From: Algoriella xinjiangensis
Lineage (GTDB): Bacteria; Bacteroidota; Bacteroidia; Flavobacteriales; Weeksellaceae
Direction: 5' to 3'
NCBI RefSeq assembly: GCF_900115015.1
Contig: NZ_FOUZ01000003.1
Span: 62,001-126,000, forward strand
Length of the DNA stretch: 64,000 nt
Shown: piece after piece, positions 1 to 7,805 of the stretch
Position numbering within the stretch: position 1 is the first letter of the stretch
Layout: every line of letters starts with the position of its first letter
Position numbers and translations under genes: made by a program
Notes under the pieces: generated by a model
What the model was told of the DNA's origin: nothing
The model's database searches: none
Seen by the model: only the letters and a program-made list of their open reading frames with translations

Positions 1-5
1 AAAAC

Positions 6-38
6 ATAAAAAAATCCTCTATCAAATGGATAAAGGAT
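6..38 (-). terminator. Rho-independent terminator of the thioesterase gene
   Basis: On the minus strand a 10-bp stem (ATCCTTTATC with GATAGAGGAT, one wobble pair) is followed by a run of T. It lies just after the thioesterase stop codon. Confidence 0.75.
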
Positions 39-62
39 CTTAATTTTTTCTATAGTTCGCTG

Positions 63-482
63 TTAATCAATAACAGGAACTGGTCTTTTGTTTTCGTTAA
101 TTGCAACCAACGTAAATGTTCCACTAATTGCTTTATCGCGTCCATCTCGGTACATACTTTCGATAAAAACATCAATTTGTACATCTAAACTAGAACGTCC
201 TACACGAACTACTTTTCCTACAAATTCTACGATAGTTCCGGCCGGAATAGAATGTTTAAAGTCAATTTTATCGCTACTAACCGTAACAATAGGTTTACGA
301 CAAAAACGGGTTGCAGTCATAAAAGCAATTTCGTCCATCAAATACATTACCGATCCACCAAACATGGTGTTGTGATGATTTGTATCTCCTGGGAAAACCG
401 CTTTAAAAATGCGTGTTTCAGAATTATTGATACGTTGCTCGATCAACTCTTCTCTTGGTGTTTTTTCCACTTCCATTATCAT
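63..482 (-). CDS. Acyl-CoA thioesterase, hotdog fold
   Basis: Predicted to hydrolyse acyl-CoA thioesters in the cytoplasm. At 139 aa it matches single-domain YciA/BFIT-type thioesterases. The stretch FPGDTNHHNTMFGGSVMYLMDE carries the family pattern in which an N-x-x-G-x-x-G segment precedes the long hotdog helix, with Asp in the catalytic region; FKHSIPAGTIVEFVGKVVRVGRSS is the second conserved strand region. Start is ATG at 482, or the second ATG two codons later. It is a single-gene unit with its own terminator. Upstream, on the same strand, lie a 25-codon ORF and a cobalamin-type riboswitch, an unusual regulator for this family. Acyl chain preference cannot be read from the sequence. Confidence 0.88.
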   Translation of the reverse strand: MIMEVEKTPREELIEQRINNSETRIFKAVFPGDTNHHNTMFGGSVMYLMDEIAFMTATRFCRKPIVTVSSDKIDFKHSIPAGTIVEFVGKVVRVGRSSLDVQIDVFIESMYRDGRDKAISGTFTLVAINENKRPVPVID

Positions 483-493
483 ATATTTACACG

Positions 494-571
494 TTACTCT
501 TTGTTTCTAAAAAAATCTTGTGATAATGTTTTTTTGTGGTGTTTTGATTTTTTATTAATTCCATATAACAT
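494..571 (-). CDS. Possible 25-aa small protein downstream of the riboswitch
   Basis: An ATG-started ORF of 25 codons sits between the cobalamin riboswitch and the thioesterase, ending 12 bases before the thioesterase start. The product is strongly basic (begins MLYGINKKSKHHKK) with no signal peptide or membrane segment. I do not recognise it. Its position suggests it is either the first gene under the riboswitch, a remnant of a lost riboswitch target, or noncoding leader. Base composition gives no help in this AT-rich DNA. Confidence 0.3.
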   Translation of the reverse strand: MLYGINKKSKHHKKTLSQDFFRNKE

Positions 572-604
572 TGATTTAGCTTTTAAACGGCGAAAGCATT
601 ATCA

Positions 605-700
605 GTAAACTCATCTATTGGCAATCTGGCTTATCAATAATTTGACTTACAGTTGCGCGACAGCTCGTGATTTGCACACGATTCCCCAAATATATGAGTA
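605..700 (-). promoter_or_regulatory. Cobalamin (B12) riboswitch, compact form
   Basis: Read on the minus strand, the conserved core is present in order: GGGGAATCGTGTGCAAATC, ACGAGCTGTCGCGCAACTGT, then the B12-box-like AAGCCAGATTGCC. The closing helix P1 is visible as ACTCAT (699-694) pairing perfectly with ATGAGT (614-609). A short GCTTT/AAAGC hairpin follows as a possible expression platform. A TATATTTG minus-7 box lies just upstream (713-720). The element points at the 25-codon ORF and the acyl-CoA thioesterase. The match to the cobalamin aptamer consensus is strong; which cobalamin it binds is not deducible. Confidence 0.87.
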
Positions 701-712
701 CGAACAATGTGC

Positions 713-720
713 AAATATAA
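713..720 (-). promoter_or_regulatory. Minus-7 promoter box of the riboswitch transcript
   Basis: TATATTTG on the minus strand is an exact TAnnTTTG box placed about 14 bases before the first riboswitch helix. I see no clear minus-33 TTG at the expected distance. Confidence 0.55.
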
Positions 721-816
721 GCTAGAATGATGAATTTTTGAGTTTTGATTTCGTTGGATTAAAATAAATCGTGTAAATTCATTTCTTTAAATTTAAGCAA
801 TAACAGCAACAAACGA

Positions 817-1968
817 ATGAAAATAAAGCCTATAAAAGATTTGATTCATAATTTATCTGAATGGAAAGTCTTAGATCGTCAAACCAAGAATTTAACAAAT
901 AAAGTCATTCAAGATGTAAATTTTATTCAACAAAACATTAATTGGGAAGATTATACACTTTGTAATACCACTTTTTTGGGTTGTCATTTTAAACAAAATG
1001 AAGCAATACATTTAATAGAACGTGGCGCTTTTGTTTATCCAAAATTTGCAGATATTCCGTACAATCCTTACCGTGGAAAACTGTATACATGGCAAGAATT
1101 GATGAAAGGTTATGATCCAAATGATGATCAAAGTACAGATTTAAAAATTTATAAACATTTTTCTAAACATAAATATAATCCACCATTATCAGAGGCTTTG
1201 GCGCAACGTTTACACGATCATTCTATTGACGATGGTTTGCGTAGAATATTAGAATATGATGATGCGGGTATGACAAAGAAAAAAGTTGTAGGTTTTATGG
1301 GTGGACATTCTACCGCTAGAAATTCTGAGTTTTATAACGAAACAGCAAAAGCTGCTAGACTTGCAACTAAAAAAGGATATTTTGTGGTAACTGGTGGTGG
1401 ACCTGGAATTATGGAAGCAGCTAATTTAGGGGCTTATATGGCAAATTATTCGAAAGAAGATTTAAAAATCGCAATTGATATTTTGGCTGATTTAGAGTTT
1501 ATTGACGACAATAAAACCGAGTATTTAGCCCGAAATTATATGACAAATGCTAAAAAAGTACTAGATCTTTATCCAAACGGATCCGAAAGTTTAGCTATAC
1601 CAACTTGGTTTTATGGTCATGAGCCAAGTAATTTATTTGCGACATATATTGCAAAATATTTTTCGAATAGTATTCGAGAAGATATGTTGTTAACAATTAG
1701 TTTATTTGGATTGGTTTATGCGCCTGGTAGCGCTGGAACAACACAAGAAATTTTTCAGGAAGCAGCTCAAAATCATTATGGTACATCAGGTTATTATAGT
1801 CCAATGATTTTTTTGAGTAAAAAACGATATGTAGAAGACACCGCAATATATTCAGTTTTACATCAATTGGCTGTTGGTAAAACGTATAAAGAATTACTTT
1901 TTTTGACAGATACTGCAGAATTAGCAATTGATTTTATAGAAAAACATCCACCAATACCAGCTAATTAA
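817..1968 (+). CDS. LOG-family (lysine-decarboxylase-like) nucleotide-binding protein
   Basis: Rossmann-fold protein of the LOG/TIGR00730 superfamily. The signature GGGPGIMEA is at about residues 193-201 and PGSAGTTQE at 303-311 (the classical second motif is PGGxGTxxE; Gly to Ser here). Members with full motifs are phosphoribohydrolases that release cytokinin-type bases from nucleotides, or uncharacterised nucleotide-binding proteins. At 383 aa it has an N-terminal extension of about 150 residues compared with minimal LOG proteins of about 190 aa, so it belongs to a longer bacterial subfamily whose substrate I cannot name. No signal peptide. It stands alone, followed by its own terminator. 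Confidence 0.8.
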   Translation: MKIKPIKDLIHNLSEWKVLDRQTKNLTNKVIQDVNFIQQNINWEDYTLCNTTFLGCHFKQNEAIHLIERGAFVYPKFADIPYNPYRGKLYTWQELMKGYDPNDDQSTDLKIYKHFSKHKYNPPLSEALAQRLHDHSIDDGLRRILEYDDAGMTKKKVVGFMGGHSTARNSEFYNETAKAARLATKKGYFVVTGGGPGIMEAANLGAYMANYSKEDLKIAIDILADLEFIDDNKTEYLARNYMTNAKKVLDLYPNGSESLAIPTWFYGHEPSNLFATYIAKYFSNSIREDMLLTISLFGLVYAPGSAGTTQEIFQEAAQNHYGTSGYYSPMIFLSKKRYVEDTAIYSVLHQLAVGKTYKELLFLTDTAELAIDFIEKHPPIPAN

Positions 1969-1977
1969 TAAAATTTA

Positions 1978-2017
1978 TCATCTTATTTTGATAAAATGAG
2001 ATGATAATGTTTTTTTA
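1978..2017 (+). terminator. Terminator after the LOG-family gene
   Basis: Near-perfect inverted repeat ATCATCTTATTTT / AAAATGAGATGAT followed by a T run, ten bases after the stop codon. Confidence 0.7.
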
Positions 2018-2137
2018 AATAAAAAATTTGTTTGAAATTTTATTCGTTTATCTTATAGGTATAATATTGATTAATAGTATTTTACGTTTCGGTAATTAAG
2101 AAAATTAATTAATTGTTTAAATTAAAATGCTTAATGT

Positions 2138-2167
2138 TTGGTAATTTAGATAATGTTCGTATATTTG
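2138..2167 (+). promoter_or_regulatory. Promoter of the tandem initiator tRNA genes
   Basis: TTG at 2138-2140, a 19-base spacer and TATATTTG at 2160-2167: a complete match to the Bacteroidetes sigma-A promoter. The first tRNA base follows 12 bases later. Confidence 0.8.
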
Positions 2168-2178
2168 CAATCCAATAA

Positions 2179-2251
<73 letters not shown>

Positions 2252-2257
2252 CTAAAT

Positions 2258-2330
<73 letters not shown>

Positions 2331-2334
2331 CAAC

Positions 2335-2369
2335 AAGAGAGTTTCTTTATAGAGACTCTCTTTTTTTTA
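2335..2369 (+). terminator. Terminator of the tandem initiator tRNA genes
   Basis: AGAGAGTTTCT / AGAGACTCTCT stem with a short loop followed by eight T. Confidence 0.85.
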
Positions 2370-2567
2370 TGCAATAAATTAAGAATATGAATACATTTTA
2401 AATTATTTGTTTTAAATAGTTTATGTATTTAAAAATGTTTTTTTTTTAAAGATTTATCTATATAATATTTACTTTATAAATTATCAATTTAACACTTCAA
2501 TAACTTAATTCTTGTCTATTTTTGATTAATTTAATTTGTTTTTTAAATCGATTAATTATATAAGTAA

Positions 2568-4604
2568 ATGAAAGTTAATAAATTAATATTAGGAACTCCA
2601 TTACTTCTTGCTTTAGCCAGTTGTAATCAAAGTTCTAAAAATGCGCTTACTCAACCAGAATTAGGAAAGCAATCCGCAGCAATTCTTAAAATTGACAATC
2701 TTGAATTCAAAGATTTAAACAAGAATGGAAAATTAGATCCTTACGAAGATTGGCGCTTAAGAAGCGAAGAGCGAAGCAAAGATTTAGTAAGTCAAATGAC
2801 ATTGGAAGAAAAAGCCGGAATGTTATTAATTGCTGATATGCGTATGTTCAACGAAATTTTTATGTTGGATAAAGTTGAAACACCAAAAGATATTACAGCC
2901 GATTTTAATGAAGAGGATGTTGTATTAGATAAAAATCAGTTTACAGGCGAACCATTGGCTTATCCAGTAATGAATACCGTTGGAACAACTAAAGGAATTA
3001 CGCAGAATCACATGCGCCATTTTATTTGGAGAACAACTACAGCTCCTGCAAACGTTATGGCCGAATGGTCTAATAAAGTACAAGCTTTAGCAGAACAATC
3101 TCGTTTAGGAATTCCTGTTATTTTTGCTTCAAATCCAAGAAATCACATTTCTGCAGGTTCTATGGGAGCAACGGCTTCGGCGTCTGTTGGATTTTCTAAA
3201 TGGCCTTCTGAAATTGGTTTTGCTGCGATGAATGACAAAGAAACCGTTCGTCAATTTGCTGAAATGGCGCGTCAAGAATGGGCTTCTGTTGGGCTTCGTA
3301 AAGGTTATATGTACATGGCCGATTTGGCTACGGAACCAAGATGGCAACGTATTGAAGGAACTTTTGGTGAAGATCCAAAATTAGCCGCTGAGGTGATGGA
3401 ACAAATTGTTTTAGGGTTTCAAGGTGATACTTTAAACAATACCTCAATTGCATTAACAACCAAACATTTCCCTGGTGGTGGTGCAACTTACAAAGGTTTT
3501 GATCCACATTATACGTATGGTAGAGATGCTGTTTTTCCAGGAAATCGTTTAGAAGAAAATATGTTGCCATTCAAAGCTGCTATCAAAGCAGGAACATCTT
3601 CTATCATGCCGTATTATTCGCTTCCGAAAGATACCAAGTACGAAGAAGTAGCATATGCGTACAACAAAGGAATTTTACGTGATTTATTACGTGAAGAATT
3701 AGGATTCAAAGGAATTATCAATTCAGATACAGGACCAATTGAATCAATGCCTTGGGGTGTAGACAGTCTTACAATCGAAAAAAGATATGTAAAAGCTTTG
3801 GAAGCTGGAATTAATTTATTTGCCGGAAATGCCGATCCAAGTTTGTTAATCAAAACCCTAAAAGCACATCCAGAAGTAATGCCTTTAGTTGATGAATCAG
3901 TTGAGTTATTGCTAAAAGAATTGTTCGATTTACAATTATTCGAAAATCCTTATGTTGATGTAGAAAATTCTACGAAAATAGTCGGTAAAGCAGATTTTGT
4001 TACAGCTGGTAAAGAAGCACAACGTAAATCGGTTGTTTTATTACGTAACGAGCAAAAACAATTGCCTTTAGCAAAAGGAACAAAAGTATATTTTGAAGAT
4101 TATCAAAAAACATACGGAAAAGTAGATGCTTTATCTGGAAAAGTGTTTGATAAAACTTACGATGGAATCACTTTTGTAAAAACACCTGAAGAAGCTGGTG
4201 TTATTTTATTATGGATCAAACCAGCTATTCGTCCGTTGTTCCCATCAGACAGTTCTCCGTTAAAAGTGAATTTATCTAATTGTGCAATTAATGTTGATTA
4301 TGTAAATAAATTAACGGCGAAAAAACCAACTATTTTAGCCGTGAATTTCGCTAATCCATTTGTGATTGATGAAATTTATAACGACAATACGAAAGATCGT
4401 TTTGTAGGTGTAATCGGAACTTTTGGTATCAGCGAAGATGCTTTATTAGATGTTGTTTCTGGTAAATTTAAACCAACAGGTAAAATGCCATTTACAACGC
4501 CAATTAGCCAACAAGCAGTTGAAACGAATAAAGAAGACGTTCCGGGTTATGATGAAGGAACAGATTATCCGTTATTCAAATTCGGAGAAGGATTGAGTTA
4601 TTAA
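2568..4604 (+). CDS. Glycoside hydrolase family 3 lipoprotein (beta-glucosidase-like)
   Basis: Predicted exo-acting beta-glycosidase anchored to a membrane: the N-terminus is a lipoprotein signal ending LASC, with Cys at residue 19. The GH3 N-terminal barrel is clear: KHFPGGG is the substrate-binding loop and INSDTG carries the nucleophile, Asp387. A Ca-binding-like DLNKNGKLDPYEDW segment precedes the barrel, as in other Bacteroidetes GH3 enzymes. The protein ends FGEGLSY, close to the usual FGYGLSY motif, so the C-terminal FnIII domain of longer GH3 enzymes is absent. Length 678 aa. It is a single gene placed between two initiator-tRNA units, with its own terminator. Sugar specificity is unknown. 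Confidence 0.9.
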   Translation: MKVNKLILGTPLLLALASCNQSSKNALTQPELGKQSAAILKIDNLEFKDLNKNGKLDPYEDWRLRSEERSKDLVSQMTLEEKAGMLLIADMRMFNEIFMLDKVETPKDITADFNEEDVVLDKNQFTGEPLAYPVMNTVGTTKGITQNHMRHFIWRTTTAPANVMAEWSNKVQALAEQSRLGIPVIFASNPRNHISAGSMGATASASVGFSKWPSEIGFAAMNDKETVRQFAEMARQEWASVGLRKGYMYMADLATEPRWQRIEGTFGEDPKLAAEVMEQIVLGFQGDTLNNTSIALTTKHFPGGGATYKGFDPHYTYGRDAVFPGNRLEENMLPFKAAIKAGTSSIMPYYSLPKDTKYEEVAYAYNKGILRDLLREELGFKGIINSDTGPIESMPWGVDSLTIEKRYVKALEAGINLFAGNADPSLLIKTLKAHPEVMPLVDESVELLLKELFDLQLFENPYVDVENSTKIVGKADFVTAGKEAQRKSVVLLRNEQKQLPLAKGTKVYFEDYQKTYGKVDALSGKVFDKTYDGITFVKTPEEAGVILLWIKPAIRPLFPSDSSPLKVNLSNCAINVDYVNKLTAKKPTILAVNFANPFVIDEIYNDNTKDRFVGVIGTFGISEDALLDVVSGKFKPTGKMPFTTPISQQAVETNKEDVPGYDEGTDYPLFKFGEGLSY

Positions 4605-4626
4605 ATTTATAGAGTAAAACTAAAAA

Positions 4627-4663
4627 AAACCCTTCAATAGTATTATACTATTGAAGGGTTTTT
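4627..4663 (+). terminator. Terminator of the GH3 gene
   Basis: Long perfect hairpin AAACCCTTCAATAGTA / TACTATTGAAGGGTTT with flanking A and T runs. Confidence 0.9.
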
Positions 4664-4704
4664 AGATTATTAAATACTTTTTGTTTATTATTAAAATTTG
4701 TTTG

Positions 4705-4736
4705 TTGCACTTTATAAGATAAATGTCGTATATTTG
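4705..4736 (+). promoter_or_regulatory. Promoter of the third initiator tRNA gene
   Basis: TTG at 4705-4707, 21-base spacer, TATATTTG at 4729-4736. The bases around the minus-7 box (CGTATATTTGCA) repeat those in front of copy 1. Confidence 0.75.
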
Positions 4737-4747
4737 CACTCTAAGAT

Positions 4748-4820
<73 letters not shown>

Positions 4821-4828
4821 CTAATCAA

Positions 4829-4859
4829 AAGAGAGTTTCAAAAGAAACTCTCTTTTTTT
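4829..4859 (+). terminator. Terminator of the third initiator tRNA gene
   Basis: AGAGAGTTTC / GAAACTCTCT stem and seven T, similar in sequence to the terminator after copy 2. Confidence 0.85.
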
Positions 4860-4892
4860 GTGTCTTTAAATTTGATGAACTATTTTTGTATC

Positions 4893-5528
4893 ATGAATTT
4901 AGAAGAATATAAAAAACAATATAAAAAAGATCAAGCGGTTGGTGCCTTATCAATCGAAAATCGTTTAAAAGAGGTTTATGGTGTATTAGAACCACGATTT
5001 TATTCGCCTCAGGTCGCTTCTTTTCAAGGTGGTGACGACCCTATAGATGGTGTGGCAGTATACGATGTAAATGGTTATTACCATTTAATAAGCTACGGAA
5101 TGTCGCATTTATACTATTCGGAAGAAAGTGCAGGAGCAGAGTTTAGTAAATGGGGATTTGAGTTTTCTTTTCGCGTTAAACCAATTGAGGATGATAATGG
5201 CGAAGATCCTTTTTGGGTAATTCAATTGATGAATAATTTGGGACGTTTTGTTAACGAAACTAAAGTTTGGTTTGATGAATACCAGTATTTACCACTAGGA
5301 GGGCCAATTCGTACAGAAACGGCTACTGATATTGTAGGTATTGCTTTTCTTAAAGATGAAGATTTAGACCAAATTGATACGCCAAATGGTAAAGTTATCT
5401 TTTTACAATTAATCGGATTAAATTCTCAACAACTCGAAAAATTAGAAGGTTTAACGACAAAAGATGAAATAAAGTCAGTCTTAGATGAAATAAAGTCAGT
5501 TAATCCAAAATTTGTTTGCGAATTATAA
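4893..5528 (+). CDS. Suppressor-of-fused (SUFU) domain protein
   Basis: The 211-aa product is one SUFU-like domain: YGVLEPRFYSPQVASFQGGDDPIDGVAVYD, YHLISYGMSHLYYSEE and KWGFEFSFRVKP follow the bacterial family pattern. An upstream GTG at 4860 is in frame but lies in the tRNA terminator; ATG at 4893 is the better start and its neighbours fit. Bacterial SUFU proteins are often immunity proteins of polymorphic toxins, but no toxin gene is adjacent, so the role here is unknown. Near the C-terminus DEIKSV occurs twice, produced by an 18-base exact repeat with a 21-base period (5462-5479 and 5483-5500). Confidence 0.82.
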   Translation: MNLEEYKKQYKKDQAVGALSIENRLKEVYGVLEPRFYSPQVASFQGGDDPIDGVAVYDVNGYYHLISYGMSHLYYSEESAGAEFSKWGFEFSFRVKPIEDDNGEDPFWVIQLMNNLGRFVNETKVWFDEYQYLPLGGPIRTETATDIVGIAFLKDEDLDQIDTPNGKVIFLQLIGLNSQQLEKLEGLTTKDEIKSVLDEIKSVNPKFVCEL

Positions 5529-5709
5529 TCAAATACTTCAAAATAAAGTGTTGTTTTGACGCAAATTTCTTAAAATAAGTTAAATATAAATATTACACTG
5601 TCAGTAAGTTATGGTTGGTATTTATTTTGATACTATATAATTGTTAGTAGCACTAACAGTAGAATAAATTTTTCATAGGTTAGGTTATAATTAGGTCAAA
5701 CTAATTAGA

Positions 5710-5736
5710 GGCACTTCTTCGGAAGTGCTTTTTTTC
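5710..5736 (+). terminator. Terminator upstream of the thioredoxin gene
   Basis: GCACTTC-TTCG-GAAGTGC hairpin followed by seven T. It lies about 180 bases after the SUFU stop codon; the sequence in between holds no ORF I can support and might be a long 3' untranslated region or a small RNA. Confidence 0.85.
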
Positions 5737-5764
5737 TTATCTTTAAATATCTAAAAAGTAAAAA

Positions 5765-6121
5765 ATGTTCAAAAATTTATTCAATCGAAATAAAAAAGAA
5801 GACAATAACAATATAAAACCGCAGACAATGACATTTGAAGAAATTATAGATTCTGATAAACCCGTTTTATTAGATTTTTTTGCAACTTGGTGTGGGCCTT
5901 GTCAAATGATGGGACCAATTTTGCAACAAGTAAAAGAAGAGTTGGGTGATGATGTAAAAATATTGAAAGTTGATATTGATAAATACCAAGATTTAGCAGC
6001 AAAGTATCAAGTTCAGGGCGTACCGACGTTTGCAATATTTAAAAACAGCCAATTATTGTGGAAAGAAAGTGGTGCAAGACCTAAAGAACAATTAGTAGAA
6101 GTAGTTAAAAAATACATTTAA
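5765..6121 (+). CDS. trxA: Thioredoxin
   Basis: Cytoplasmic disulfide reductase. The active site WCGPC is at residues 42-46 and the cis-Pro loop GVPTFAIF follows at about 94. Length 118 aa includes an Asn/Lys-rich N-terminal extension of about 22 residues before the thioredoxin fold; a second ATG at 5828 would give the usual roughly 97-aa form, so the true start is uncertain. There is no signal peptide or lipobox. It sits alone between two terminators. Confidence 0.88.
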   Translation: MFKNLFNRNKKEDNNNIKPQTMTFEEIIDSDKPVLLDFFATWCGPCQMMGPILQQVKEELGDDVKILKVDIDKYQDLAAKYQVQGVPTFAIFKNSQLLWKESGARPKEQLVEVVKKYI

Positions 6122-6150
6122 GTACTTGTAAAAGACAAAATAAATAAAAA

Positions 6151-6179
6151 AATCCACTCAATTTTGAGTGGATTTTTTG
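6151..6179. terminator. Shared terminator between thioredoxin and permease genes
   Basis: Symmetric hairpin AAATCCACTCA / TGAGTGGATTT with A and T tracts on both sides, between convergent genes. Confidence 0.88.
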
Positions 6180-6180
6180 T

Positions 6181-7614
6181 TTATAATTGTTTTGCTTTAT
6201 TTCGTTTTACAATAAGGTAAGAGATGTATAAAAATAACATCCAAATTGGTATTAATTCTACCGAAATTTTCAATCCTGTAAACCACATAATAACTAATAC
6301 ACCGAATAAAAACGCCAAACAAATGTAATTGCTTATCGGATATAAAAACGACGGAAACAATGTTTTCGTTTTTTCAATATCCTTTTGTTGACGATATTTT
6401 AGATGTGTTATCGAGATCATAATCCAGTTGATAACTAATGATGATACAACCAAAGACATCAAGACATGAAACGCACTTTCTGGAATTATTTTATTGATCA
6501 GAATACAAATTGCAGCAAATACAGAAGAAACCATAATTGCCATAATTGGAACATGATTTTTACTTAATTTACGCAAAAATTTTGGTGCATTTCCTTGTTC
6601 AGCCAAACCAAATAACATTCTACTATTGCTGTAAACAGAGCTGTTGTAAACAGATAAAGCAGCTGTTAATACAATTACGTTTAATGCGTTTGCAATTAGT
6701 TTAGAAAAAGAAATATCATAACCAAAAAGATTAACATTTAATCCATTCAAGTTTTCAAAAACCATTACAAAAGGACTACTTTTATCTGTAATATTTTCCC
6801 AAGGAGAAAGTGAAAAAAGTATAATTAAAGCTCCTACGTAAAATATTAAAATTCTGTAAATAACTTGATTTGTTGCTTTCGGAATATTTTTTTCTGGATT
6901 TTCTGCTTCCGCAGCTGTAATTCCAATCAATTCTAATCCTCCAAAAGAAAACATAATTAGCGCCATGGCGGCTAATAATCCCTGAAAACCATTTCCGCTA
7001 TTGCCACTTAACCAACCTTTTGGAAAAAATCCGCCGTTGTTCCATAAGTTGCTAATTGTTGCTTGTTCGCCTCCAGTTCCGCTGATTAAAAGGTAAGTAC
7101 CAAAAACAATCATCGCTAAAATTGCGATTACTTTGATAATTGAGAACCAAAATTCGGCTTCACCAAACATTTTTACAGAGCCTAAATTTAGTGCGTTAAT
7201 CACTAAAAAGAAAAATAAACTCGATGCCCAAAGTGGAATTTCTGGCCACCAAAATTGTACATAAATTCCAATTGCAGTTAATTCGGACATACTTACCAAA
7301 ATGTAGAGAATCCAATAATTCCAACCAGAAGCAAATCCTGCAAAAGGTCCCCAATATTTATAGGCAAAATGACTAAAACTCCCCGAAACAGGTTCGTTAA
7401 CAACCATTTCTCCAAGTTGTCTCATTATAAAAAAAGCGATAATTCCAGCAATTGCATATCCAAAAATAACAGATGGTCCTGCAAGTACGGCAGCGGGTCC
7501 AATTCCAAGAAATAATCCAGTTCCAATTGCGCCTCCTAAAGCAATTAATTGAATATGACGATTGGTTAATCCTCTTTTCAATTCTTTGTTTTCAGTAAAT
7601 TCTTTTTGACTCAC
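6181..7614 (-). CDS. Amino acid permease, APC superfamily (AAT family)
   Basis: Inner-membrane transporter of 477 aa with about 12 hydrophobic segments. The AAT-family N-terminal signature is plain: RGLTNRHIQLIALGGAIGTGLFLG in TM1 and the EMVVNEPVSGSFSHFA segment after TM2. AAEAENPEKNIPKA, the conserved cytoplasmic loop, appears mid-protein. It should import an amino acid with protons; the family includes AroP, PheP, GabP and ProY and I cannot choose between them. The start codon is GTG at 7614; no nearby in-frame ATG fits. Monocistronic. Confidence 0.88.
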   Translation of the reverse strand: MSQKEFTENKELKRGLTNRHIQLIALGGAIGTGLFLGIGPAAVLAGPSVIFGYAIAGIIAFFIMRQLGEMVVNEPVSGSFSHFAYKYWGPFAGFASGWNYWILYILVSMSELTAIGIYVQFWWPEIPLWASSLFFFLVINALNLGSVKMFGEAEFWFSIIKVIAILAMIVFGTYLLISGTGGEQATISNLWNNGGFFPKGWLSGNSGNGFQGLLAAMALIMFSFGGLELIGITAAEAENPEKNIPKATNQVIYRILIFYVGALIILFSLSPWENITDKSSPFVMVFENLNGLNVNLFGYDISFSKLIANALNVIVLTAALSVYNSSVYSNSRMLFGLAEQGNAPKFLRKLSKNHVPIMAIMVSSVFAAICILINKIIPESAFHVLMSLVVSSLVINWIMISITHLKYRQQKDIEKTKTLFPSFLYPISNYICLAFLFGVLVIMWFTGLKISVELIPIWMLFLYISYLIVKRNKAKQL

Positions 7615-7805
7615 GTTTTGTGTATTAATTTGTTAAATATATGTAAAATCTGTAGTTTAAAAGAACAAAATAAAGAATTGTCTTGTTTGAATTAAATATT
7701 TTAACAATTATCAAACCAACGTATTTCTGTGTTAAATCGGTAAATATAATTGATTATTTGAATTGTTTTTTTAGATGAATTTATAACTTTATAAAAATCA
7801 ATCTT

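Noticed and set aside
600-720. tmRNA or tRNA-like element
   Set aside because: The conserved blocks match the cobalamin aptamer in order, and neither a tag ORF nor an acceptor stem is present.
4860-4892. GTG start for the SUFU protein
   Set aside because: It lies at the end of the tRNA terminator; the ATG at 4893 begins the domain properly.
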